Shown here piece by piece: positions 53,132-60,521 of a stretch of DNA of 64,000 nt. Every line of letters starts with the position of its first letter. Positions within the stretch are counted from its first letter, which is position 1. Source of the stretch: an uncultured Kiritimatiellota bacterium (lineage in GTDB: Bacteria > Verrucomicrobiota > Kiritimatiellia > RFP12 > UBA1067). The stretch is taken from contig CAKTYZ010000004.1 of the NCBI GenBank assembly GCA_934635225.1, forward strand, positions 1 to 64,000, in the 5' to 3' direction. The position numbers and the translations under genes were made by a program. Below the pieces are notes generated by a model, which was not told the DNA's origin, made no database searches, and saw nothing but the letters and a program-made list of their open reading frames with translations.

Positions 53132-54429
53132 TTGCGGCCAAACTGCTGTTGGACAAGAAACGCGAGGGTCACGCTCTTGGGAGCGCGGAGATTCGCGCGT
53201 TCATCGAAGGATTTACCAAAGGGGAGATTCCGGACTATCAGATGTCGGCTTTGGCGATGGCCATTTGCTGCCGTGGCATGACGACGCGCGAGACGGCGGA
53301 CCTTACGGAGGCGATGATGCGCTCGGGTGTCCAGATTGATTGGGCAGGCCTCGCGCTCCCGACGGCGGACAAGCATTCGACGGGCGGCGTCGGCGACAAG
53401 CTCTCGCTTGTCATCCAGCCGCTGGCTGCGGCCTGTGGGGTCGCCGTTCCTTCGTTGACGGGGCGCGGCCTCGGCATTACGGGCGGTACGGCGGACAAGT
53501 TGGAGACGATTCCCGGCTACAATGCCGCGCTGTCGTTGGAGGCATTTAAGAAAGTCATTTCTGATGTCGGCGTCTCGATGACCGTGCAGACGGACGAGAT
53601 CTGCCCTGCGGACAAGAAACTTTATGCCTTGCGCGACGTCACGGGGACGGTTGCGTCGATTCCGCTCATCTGCGGCTCGATTCTGTCGAAGAAATGGGCC
53701 GAGGGCGCAGACACGTTGGTTTTTGACGTCAAGGCGGGTTCGGGCGCGTTCATGAAGACGCCGGAAGAGGCGCACGAACTCGCGACGGCCCTCGTCACGT
53801 CTTCGCAAGCGGCGGGACGCAAGGCGGCCGCGCTCGTCACGGACATGAACGCGCCCTTGGGCTTTGCCATCGGCAACGCAAACGAAGTCGCCGAGGCGAT
53901 TGCGATGCTGAAAGGCGTTCGGATTGGAAAAGTCGTTGATCTCTGCATTGAACAGGCCGCGCTTATGGTCTCGTTGGCGCGTGATCTGCCGTTGGACGAT
54001 GCGCGCGTCGAATGCCGCGCGAACTTGGCGAATGGGGCGGCCTTTGCAAAGTTCGCGCAGATGGTCTCGGCACAGGGAGGCGATCTTGGACGCTTTGACC
54101 GGCTGTTGCAGGCGCCGACGTTCAAGTTCAGGATTCAGGCGATGAAATCGGGCTTCGTCACGGCGATTGATGCGGAAAAGGTCGGTCGTGTGGCGTTGGC
54201 CCTCGGCGCTGGCCGAGAGAAAGCGGGGGATCGAATCGATCCGCTTGCGGGCGTGACGCTGGCCGTTTCAATCGGAGACAGGGTGGCGGTCGGTGCGCCG
54301 TTGGCGACGCTGGAGAAGTCAACGGAACCCGAGGGACTGGAGAAGGCGGCTGCGGACCTTTACAAGGCGTTTCAGGTCGGTCCTTCGGCTCCCGAGCAGA
54401 AGTCTCTGATTCTGGAACGTATCGCTTAA
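53128..54429 (+). CDS. Pyrimidine-nucleoside (thymidine) phosphorylase
   Basis: 433 residues. KHSTGGVGDKLSLVIQPLAA near residue 85 is the family signature (phosphate-binding), followed by SLTGRGLGITGGTADKLE and VKAGSGAFMKT. C-terminal domain (KFRIQAMKSGFVTAIDAEKV) is also present. It splits thymidine/uridine to base and sugar phosphate. Could be deoA or pdp; the sequence alone does not decide. The start overlaps the tlyA-type stop. Confidence 0.94.
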   Translation: MIAAKLLLDKKREGHALGSAEIRAFIEGFTKGEIPDYQMSALAMAICCRGMTTRETADLTEAMMRSGVQIDWAGLALPTADKHSTGGVGDKLSLVIQPLAAACGVAVPSLTGRGLGITGGTADKLETIPGYNAALSLEAFKKVISDVGVSMTVQTDEICPADKKLYALRDVTGTVASIPLICGSILSKKWAEGADTLVFDVKAGSGAFMKTPEEAHELATALVTSSQAAGRKAAALVTDMNAPLGFAIGNANEVAEAIAMLKGVRIGKVVDLCIEQAALMVSLARDLPLDDARVECRANLANGAAFAKFAQMVSAQGGDLGRFDRLLQAPTFKFRIQAMKSGFVTAIDAEKVGRVALALGAGREKAGDRIDPLAGVTLAVSIGDRVAVGAPLATLEKSTEPEGLEKAAADLYKAFQVGPSAPEQKSLILERIA

Positions 54430-54449
54430 CATTCACAAACACACGACTT

Positions 54450-55436
54450 ATGAAGATTACGATTATTGGTGATGGCGGCTGGGGTACGGCAAACGCGTTG
54501 CTTCTGGCAGGTTATGGGCACGAGGTGACGGTGTGGGGCGCGTTTCCAGACTATGTCGAGGAGATGAAGCGGACGCGGCGCAATGAGAAGTTCCTCAAGG
54601 GTGTTGAACTTCCCGAGACGCTTCGCCTGACAGCTGACCGCGAAGAGGCCGTGAAGGGGGCTGAAGTCGTCGTTCTCGCGCCGCCGTCGAAATACTTCAC
54701 GTCTGTCGTTTCGAGTTTCAAGGGGCTGATTACGTCCGAAATGCTCGTTGTTTCCATTACAAAAGGGCTATGCGAGAAGACGAACCGACGCATGACGGAC
54801 CTCGGCGCGGAGATCCTGGGGACAGGCCCTCTCGTCGCCCTCGCAGGACCGACGCATGCCGAGGAGGTCGCGCGTGGCATCCCGACGGCAATTGTCGCGG
54901 CCTGCATGGACGAGGCGAAGGCGCGGCGCGTGCAGGAGATCTGGTCTGGCCCGCGCTTCCGCGTTTACACGTCAACGGACCCCGTTGGTGTCGAAATCGG
55001 CGGCGCGGTCAAGAATGTCCTTGCGATTGCCGTTGGCTGTTCGGACGGCATGGGATTCGGAGACAATACGCGCGCAGCCTTGATTACGCGTGGATTGGTC
55101 GAAATGAAGCGATTTGTTCTCGCTTATGGCGGAACGCCCGAGACGCTTTCGGGACTGGCGGGCATCGGCGACCTCATCGTCACCTGCACCTCTGTCCATT
55201 CTCGCAACCACTCCGTCGGCGAACGTTTGGGGCGCGGCGAGAAGATTGACGCGATTCTTGGCTCGATGCAGATGGTTGCCGAGGGGGTCTGGAACTCGAG
55301 GGTCGTCCATGAAATCGCCAAGCGTCTCGCCGTGGACATGCCGATATGCGAATTGGTCTATGCGGTTTGCTACAAGGGATTCGACACGAGGGAAGCCTGT
55401 GCGATGATGATGAGTCGTTCGCTGAAAGCGGAATAG
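54450..55436 (+). CDS. gpsA: Glycerol-3-phosphate dehydrogenase [NAD(P)+]
   Basis: 328 residues. The NAD loop reads GDGGWGTANALLLA (usually GAGSWGTA), followed by RNEKFLKGVELPETL, LAGPTHAEEVARG, GGAVKNVLAIAVGCSDGMGFGDNT with the catalytic Lys, and GLAGIGDLIVTC. It makes glycerol-3-phosphate for phospholipids. 13 nt before the prepilin peptidase gene. Confidence 0.95.
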   Translation: MKITIIGDGGWGTANALLLAGYGHEVTVWGAFPDYVEEMKRTRRNEKFLKGVELPETLRLTADREEAVKGAEVVVLAPPSKYFTSVVSSFKGLITSEMLVVSITKGLCEKTNRRMTDLGAEILGTGPLVALAGPTHAEEVARGIPTAIVAACMDEAKARRVQEIWSGPRFRVYTSTDPVGVEIGGAVKNVLAIAVGCSDGMGFGDNTRAALITRGLVEMKRFVLAYGGTPETLSGLAGIGDLIVTCTSVHSRNHSVGERLGRGEKIDAILGSMQMVAEGVWNSRVVHEIAKRLAVDMPICELVYAVCYKGFDTREACAMMMSRSLKAE

Positions 55437-55448
55437 GCGTTAAAGTCG

Positions 55449-56336
55449 ATGGACAAGGACCTTTTTTTCATCCTGACAGGATTTTCCTTTGCGCTTGGCG
55501 CGTGCATCGCGAGTTTTCTCAACGTCGTCATCTGGCGCGTGCCGCGCGGCGAGTCCATTGTCAGCCCATCGTCGCACTGCCCGAAATGCGGCGCGGCGAT
55601 TAGGTGGCATCAGAACATCCCGATTCTCTCATGGCTGGCGCTTCGCGGCAGGTGCGCCAACTGTCGTGCGCCGATTTCGCCGCGCTATGTCCTCGTCGAG
55701 TTGTTGGGCGGACTTCTGTTCGCGGCGGCGTTTCTGAATCTTTTCACGCGCTTTGTCTTCGCTTCAGCTCCTCTGCGGTTGAATCTGCCACTTGACGCGG
55801 TGCTGACGCTTTTCGTCTGGTGGATTTGGATTGCTTTGATGATTGTCGGGTCTTTCATTGACTTTGATCACAAGCTCCTGCCGGACTTTACGACCGTGGG
55901 CGGCATGCTTCTCGGACTCGTTTACCATGCCGTCCTCAGCAGTTACGCCTTTTTCGTCTGTGCCCCCCATTCAAGCATTCGATTGTTCGATTATTCGATT
56001 GTTTCTTCCGTCCTTGGGCTTTCCTTTGGATTTGGCCTTCTCTGGCTCGTTCGCTTTTTGGGGTCGAAGGCGTTTCGGCGCGAGGCGATGGGCTTGGGTG
56101 ACGTCTTCCTGATGGGGGCCGTCGGTGCGCTTTTCGGCCCTGTCGCCGTTCTGGTCACGCTTGTGCTGTCGTCTGTCTTCGGCTCGATTGTCGGTCTTTC
56201 GATGGTTGCGCTCTCAAAGACGAGGTTTGGTCGTTTTGTCGAGATTCCCTACGGTCCTTACATTTGCCTTGGCTGTCTCGTCTGGATGTTCTTCGGCCCT
56301 GAACTGGTTTCGTGGTATTTGCGCTTGAATGGATAA
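55449..56336 (+). CDS. pilD: Prepilin peptidase / N-methyltransferase
   Basis: 295 residues, a multi-pass inner-membrane aspartyl protease. N-terminal zinc pairs CPKC and CANC (residues about 41-75) typify bifunctional PilD enzymes. Catalytic Asp residues lie in SFIDFDHKLLPD near residue 138 and GLGDVFLMGAVGA near 217. It processes type IV pilin-like or type II secretion pseudopilins, whose genes are not in the window. An octamer array encodes a short stretch (HSSIRLFDYSIVS) near residue 176 between membrane helices. Confidence 0.93.
   Translation: MDKDLFFILTGFSFALGACIASFLNVVIWRVPRGESIVSPSSHCPKCGAAIRWHQNIPILSWLALRGRCANCRAPISPRYVLVELLGGLLFAAAFLNLFTRFVFASAPLRLNLPLDAVLTLFVWWIWIALMIVGSFIDFDHKLLPDFTTVGGMLLGLVYHAVLSSYAFFVCAPHSSIRLFDYSIVSSVLGLSFGFGLLWLVRFLGSKAFRREAMGLGDVFLMGAVGALFGPVAVLVTLVLSSVFGSIVGLSMVALSKTRFGRFVEIPYGPYICLGCLVWMFFGPELVSWYLRLNG
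55970..56001 (+). repeat. TTCGATTN octamer array inside pilD
   Basis: Four tandem octamers, TTCAAGCA, TTCGATTG, TTCGATTA and TTCGATTG, lie in frame in a loop of the prepilin peptidase. Confidence 0.75.
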
Positions 56337-56405
56337 AGGACGGTTCTGAATGCACGGCGCACGGAGCCGCTTCGCAATTCTCTTGCACAACGTCAGCCGA
56401 CCGAC

Positions 56406-56434
56406 TTGACCGCGCAGAATGGATTTGGCATAAT
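56406..56434 (+). promoter_or_regulatory. Promoter of rhaA (TTGACC-17-CATAAT)
   Basis: TTGACC at 56406-56411 and CATAAT at 56429-56434 with an extended TG. The leader is about 30 nt with AAGGA and GGAAAG before the ATG at 56471. Confidence 0.7.
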
Positions 56435-56470
56435 ATCGTTAAAATCAAGATACGAAAGGAATTCGGAAAG

Positions 56471-57709
56471 ATGAGTTACGCGGAAGCGAAGAAACGATAT
56501 GCGAAGATCGGCATTGACACCGAGAAGGTGCTGAAGGATCTCGCGAAAGTCTCCATCTCACTTCACTGTTGGCAGGGCGACGACGTCGGCGGCTTTGAGA
56601 CGACAGGCGGCGCGTCGGGCGGCATCCAGACGACAGGCAACTATCCGGGCAAGGCGCACACGCCCGAAGAGCTCATGAAAGACCTTGAGTTTGCGCTCGC
56701 GCTCATTCCGGGCAAGCACCGCGTCAACCTGCACGCGTGCTATGGTATCCACAAGGGCAAGGTGACGGACCGTGACAAGCTCTCGAGGGAGAACTTCGCG
56801 CCGTGGGTGAAGTGGGCGAAGAAGGCGGGCGTCAAGCTCGACTTCAATCCGACGTTCTTCTCGCATCCGCTTGCGACGGACGGCCTGACGCTCTCCAGCC
56901 CCGACCCGAAGGTGCGTAAGTTCTGGGTTCAGCACGGCATTCAGTGCCTCAAGATCGCCGAGTATTTCGCGAAGGAACTGAAGTCCCCCTGCGGCATCAA
57001 CTTCTGGTGTCCCGACGGCTACAAGGACGAACCCTCGGACCGTCTCGGGCCGCGCCAGCGCATGGCCGATTCGCTTGACAAGATCTTCGCGTACAAGTAC
57101 GACAGGAAGGCGGTCGTCCCGTTCCTTGAGTCGAAGCTTTTCGGCATCGGCGTCGAGAGTTACACGGTGAACTCGCACGAGTTCGTGATGGGCTACGCGA
57201 TGAAGGCGAAAATCCTCGCGCTTCTTGACATGGGGCACTTCCATCTCACCGAGTCGGTCGCGGACAAGATCAGCTCGTTCCTCATGACGTTTGGAAAGGT
57301 CGCGTTCCACATCTCGCGCCCAGTCCGCTGGGATTCCGACCACGTCATCCGCCAGAATGACGACCTTCGCGCCTGTGCGCAAGAGATCGTGAAGATGGAC
57401 CCGAAGAACTTCATCATCGCGCTGGACTACTTCGACGCGTCTATCAACCGCGTCGCGGCGTGGGTCCTTGGCATGCGCAACATGCAGAAGGAACTCCTGA
57501 AGGCGATGCTGACGCCGTGGAAAGATCTCACGAGACTTCAGAACGCGGGCAGGTTCACCGAGCAGCTCGTCCTTCAGGAGGAGTACAAGAACTATCCGAC
57601 GGAAGAGGTTTGGGCGGAGTTCTGCGCACGTGCGGGCGTTGTCGCCGATGAGGCGTGGTTCAAGACCGTCGAGAAGTACGAGAAGGACGTCCTTTCGACG
57701 CGCGTCTGA
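56471..57709 (+). CDS. rhaA: L-rhamnose isomerase
   Basis: 412 residues. It interconverts L-rhamnose and L-rhamnulose in the cytoplasm. Family blocks are visible: SISLHCWQGDDVGGFE near residue 30, RVNLHACYG, LDFNPTFFSHPLA, KSPCGINFWCPDGYKDEPSDR near residue 175 and LLDMGHFHLTESVADKISSF near 255. Metal ligands are expected in the HxH and Asp-rich segments. It suits use of rhamnose released by the GH106 enzyme at 24378. No kinase or aldolase of the pathway is in the window. Confidence 0.95.
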   Translation: MSYAEAKKRYAKIGIDTEKVLKDLAKVSISLHCWQGDDVGGFETTGGASGGIQTTGNYPGKAHTPEELMKDLEFALALIPGKHRVNLHACYGIHKGKVTDRDKLSRENFAPWVKWAKKAGVKLDFNPTFFSHPLATDGLTLSSPDPKVRKFWVQHGIQCLKIAEYFAKELKSPCGINFWCPDGYKDEPSDRLGPRQRMADSLDKIFAYKYDRKAVVPFLESKLFGIGVESYTVNSHEFVMGYAMKAKILALLDMGHFHLTESVADKISSFLMTFGKVAFHISRPVRWDSDHVIRQNDDLRACAQEIVKMDPKNFIIALDYFDASINRVAAWVLGMRNMQKELLKAMLTPWKDLTRLQNAGRFTEQLVLQEEYKNYPTEEVWAEFCARAGVVADEAWFKTVEKYEKDVLSTRV

Positions 57710-57711
57710 AC

Positions 57712-58287
57712 ATGAACGCTTGGCTCAGGCTTTTCCGCGTGCAGAACCTCGTCACCGTTCCGGGTGATGTCCTGGTCGGCGCGGCGGCTTGTGGCGGGTT
57801 GACGGCCACGAGGGCGACAGATGTCGCTCTCGTGTGCGTGGCGTCTGTCCTCATGTACCTCTACGGTCTTGTGGACAACGACCTCGTGGGCGCGGCGACG
57901 GATCCGAAGACGCGTCCCCTTGCGTCCGGCGAGATCTCGCCGGGCGCGGCGCGCGTGGTGCGCACGGCATGTCTGGGATTGGCTGTCTTGGCGCTTTATT
58001 TCGGTCGTGGGCCGTTCCTTTCTCTCGTGGCGCTGACGGTGGCGATCCAGCTCTACAACCGCACGAAGAATCCGCTTCTCATGGGTGCGGCGCGCGGGTT
58101 CAACGTCTTGCTCGGCGGGTTCGCGTGGATGCCGGCGGTCATTTGGTTTGCCTACATCACGGGCGTGACGAAGTATTCCGAGCGAGAGACGGTCGATCCG
58201 ACGAACGGGCGAAAAGTCGCGTTGCTCGTCTTTGGGCTTCTCCTCCTTCAGGTTGCGGCACTCGCTTTCTTCTTGGGGCGCGGATGA
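57712..58287 (+). CDS. UbiA superfamily prenyltransferase-like protein (EboC-like)
   Basis: 191 residues, 2 nt after rhaA. Several membrane helices and a degenerate UbiA motif, VDNDLVGAATDPKTRPLASGEIS near residue 55, where the usual NDxxD is relaxed. RTKNPLLMGAARGFNVLLGG is a second conserved block. It is shorter than ordinary UbiA enzymes. Adjacency to a type I phosphodiesterase-like gene recalls EboC and EboF of the ebo cluster. Substrate unknown. Confidence 0.75.
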   Translation: MNAWLRLFRVQNLVTVPGDVLVGAAACGGLTATRATDVALVCVASVLMYLYGLVDNDLVGAATDPKTRPLASGEISPGAARVVRTACLGLAVLALYFGRGPFLSLVALTVAIQLYNRTKNPLLMGAARGFNVLLGGFAWMPAVIWFAYITGVTKYSERETVDPTNGRKVALLVFGLLLLQVAALAFFLGRG

Positions 58288-59429
58288 AACGACTGACCGT
58301 CATTGCTGCCGGGCTGGGATGGAATCTCCTTGAACGGCATGGAGCGACAGAACTCGCCGGGCTTCGCTTCGCGCCGGAGACAAGCGTCTTTCCGGCGGTG
58401 ACCTGCGTTGCGCAGGCTTCGTTTCGGACGGGGCTGTCGCCGGTCGAGCACGGCATGGTCTCGAACGGCCATTGGTCCGAGACGTTTCAGAAGCCTGTCT
58501 TCTGGGAGCAAAGTGCGCGTCTTGTGAAGGGGCCGCGCGTCTGGGCGGAACGCCGTGCGCACGGCGAGACGTTCGGGATGTTCTTCTTTCAGCAGTCTCT
58601 TGGCGAAGACCTCGACCTCATCCTGTCGCCCGCGCCGATCCACAAGCATGGCGGAGGCATGGTCATGAGCTGCTACACGAAGCCGACGGGGCATGCGGAA
58701 GTCTTGCGAAAGCTGTGCGGGGCCTTTCCGCTGTGGCGCTATTGGGGACCCCTCGCGTCGCCCAAGGTCGGGCGCAAGTGCCTTTCCTATTTTGCCGAGA
58801 TGACGAACGTGCAGGACGTGGACGAGGCGTATTTCTATCTGCCGACGCTTGACTACGCCGCGCAGCGGAATGGCCCTGGCTCGGCGGCGGCACACGCGGC
58901 ATTTCGGGAGTTCCGTCGCCAGTTGGAACGGTTGTCGGACATTTGCCTTCGGCGCGGCTGCAAACTGAAGGTGACGGGTGATTACGAGATAACTGAGGTT
59001 ACGGACGAGCCGGTCCTGCCGAATGTCACGCTTCGTCGCGAAGGTCTCTTTCGGACGCGGACAGTCGGCGGGCTTTCCTATCCCGACTTCTACCAATCGA
59101 CGGCCTTTGCCCTGTGCGACCATGAGCTTTGCCTCGTCTACGGCCCCGCACGCGCAAAGGCGACACGGCTTCTGCTGGCGACGGGCGGCTACGAGATTCC
59201 CGGAGAAGGGCTTTTGCGAACGACGCCCGATGCGGAACTGCTGTTGGCGAAGCCGGGTAGTTGGTGCGGCTATGAGTGGTGGACGGATCGCCGCGAAGCG
59301 CCTGACTTTGCGAGCCATGTCGATATCCACAACAAGCCGGGATATGATCCGAAGGAGCTTTTTTTCTTCAATCGCGGCGTCGTGAAGGGCACGCACGGTC
59401 GCGCGTGTCTCGTCGCGGCCTCGTGCTGA
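58284..59429 (+). CDS. Alkaline phosphatase-like / nucleotide pyrophosphatase family protein (EboF-like)
   Basis: 381 residues, overlapping the previous stop (ATGA). It starts MKRLTVIAAGLGWNLLE; FPAVTCVAQASFRTGLSPVEHGMVSNG carries the expected nucleophile region of type I phosphodiesterases, with AYFYLPTLDYAAQRNGPGS and FALCDHELC further on. The C-terminal VDIHNKPGYDPKELFFFNRG resembles metal-binding ends of this fold. It probably hydrolyses a phosphate ester or diester. Pairing with a UbiA-like gene suggests action on a prenylated or sugar-phosphate product. Confidence 0.8.
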   Translation: MKRLTVIAAGLGWNLLERHGATELAGLRFAPETSVFPAVTCVAQASFRTGLSPVEHGMVSNGHWSETFQKPVFWEQSARLVKGPRVWAERRAHGETFGMFFFQQSLGEDLDLILSPAPIHKHGGGMVMSCYTKPTGHAEVLRKLCGAFPLWRYWGPLASPKVGRKCLSYFAEMTNVQDVDEAYFYLPTLDYAAQRNGPGSAAAHAAFREFRRQLERLSDICLRRGCKLKVTGDYEITEVTDEPVLPNVTLRREGLFRTRTVGGLSYPDFYQSTAFALCDHELCLVYGPARAKATRLLLATGGYEIPGEGLLRTTPDAELLLAKPGSWCGYEWWTDRREAPDFASHVDIHNKPGYDPKELFFFNRGVVKGTHGRACLVAASC

Positions 59430-59494
59430 CGAGGCGCATTCGGAGCAGTGGTTTTCCCGCCGCTCACAAGAGCCGGCGTGACGCTTCCTGCGGG

Positions 59495-60373
59495 TCAGTC
59501 ATGTCGACTGTTTCTCTTGCGGTAGTCGGCGGGAGCATGGCCCGTGTGTTTCCGAAAGAAGTGCGAGAAATACCACGTTGAGTTGAAGCCGAGCGAATCG
59601 GATATCTCACGGATCGGGATGTCGCTGAAGGCCAGAAGATGCTTGGCCCGAACGAGCCGCCGTTCGATCAGGTATTGCAGTGGCGATTGTCCGGCCTCCT
59701 TGCGGAAGAGATAGCGGAAGGCACGGTAGGAGAGCCCGAGTGATTGGGCCAGGGCCTCGAAATCGACGACTTCACAAAGGTGATCGGAAAGGTACGCCTG
59801 GGCTTCGCGGATCAGTTCGCCGGAAGAGTGCGCGTCAGACTTGGCATTTGTCTTTTCGATCAGGGCGGCGACGAGCACAGGGATGCTTGAGGCGGCGGCG
59901 AACGGCATCCGTTCGGCAGAGTCGAGCAGGTCGGCAACGGTCGAGGCAAAGATCTGATGCAACGCCGAGTCGGAGCCGATGCCTTGGACCGTCCCGCCAG
60001 TACTGAACCCCGCGCCACCGATCAGCCGGTCGGCGAGGTCTCCGCCAAAGCCGATCCAATTCGTCGTCCAGCCCGTCTGCGGATTCGGGCGGTAGCGGTG
60101 CCAGCAGCCGGGCGGCAAGACGATGAGGGAACCAACGGTCGCCGTAAACGCGCGGTCCTTGAACTCGACCGGCCCTTCGCCCGCTTCGAGCAGGATTAGT
60201 TGCCACTCGTGCAGAATGCGGCCCTGCTTCCAGGAAAAGAAGTATTCATCGGGATGCTTGGGCGAAGGGAAGATGTCGCCGGGCTGAATCGTGTGATGCC
60301 CGGCGCACGTCACGTAGAGGCCCCAGTTCTTTATCATGGGCGTGACGGGAAAGTAGCGGTAGGCGTTTCTCAT
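59495..60373 (-). CDS. AraC family transcriptional regulator with cupin sensor
   Basis: 292 residues. Residues about 30-150 form an AraC-type cupin sensor (WQLILLEAGEGPVEF, LPPGCWHRYRPNP). Residues about 185-288 form the helix-turn-helix pair (ALAQSLGLSYRAFRYLFRKE, ISDSLGFNSTWYFSHFFRKH). It is divergent from the sugar isomerase gene at 60522 and probably regulates it. The inducer is unknown. The predicted transcript is leaderless. Confidence 0.92.
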   Translation of the reverse strand: MRNAYRYFPVTPMIKNWGLYVTCAGHHTIQPGDIFPSPKHPDEYFFSWKQGRILHEWQLILLEAGEGPVEFKDRAFTATVGSLIVLPPGCWHRYRPNPQTGWTTNWIGFGGDLADRLIGGAGFSTGGTVQGIGSDSALHQIFASTVADLLDSAERMPFAAASSIPVLVAALIEKTNAKSDAHSSGELIREAQAYLSDHLCEVVDFEALAQSLGLSYRAFRYLFRKEAGQSPLQYLIERRLVRAKHLLAFSDIPIREISDSLGFNSTWYFSHFFRKHTGHAPADYRKRNSRHD

Positions 60374-60380
60374 GGGGCGT

Positions 60381-60389
60381 ATTGTATCA
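60381..60389 (-). promoter_or_regulatory. Extended -10 (TGATACAAT) of AraC regulator
   Basis: On the minus strand TG-A-TACAAT ends 7 nt before the ATG at 60373. Confidence 0.65.
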
Positions 60390-60399
60390 CAATTGTGAT
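60386..60399. promoter_or_regulatory. 14-bp palindrome, candidate operator
   Basis: ATCACAATTGTGAT is a perfect palindrome overlapping the AraC-gene -10 region, so a bound protein could block that promoter. The bound protein is unknown. Confidence 0.45.
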
Positions 60400-60505
60400 T
60401 CGGCGGCTACCGTGTTTCGTCTCGTCGAGTGAACTTCTGCCTTTAAGCCTTTGTCAAAAAGTGCAACTGTGTCAAAATGAGGCGTTGTCTTTTGTTGCCG
60501 CGATG

Positions 60506-60514
60506 TGTTAGAAT
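60506..60514 (+). promoter_or_regulatory. Extended -10 (TGTTAGAAT) of sugar isomerase gene
   Basis: TG-T-TAGAAT ends 7 nt before the ATG at 60522, with a weak TTGTCT 18 bp upstream of the hexamer. It predicts a leaderless transcript. Confidence 0.6.
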
Positions 60515-60521
60515 ACGTGCC

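Noticed and set aside
60386..60399. CRP-type binding site
   Set aside because: CRP sites read TGTGA-N6-TCACA; here the half-sites are in the opposite order (TCACA then TGTGA) and too close.
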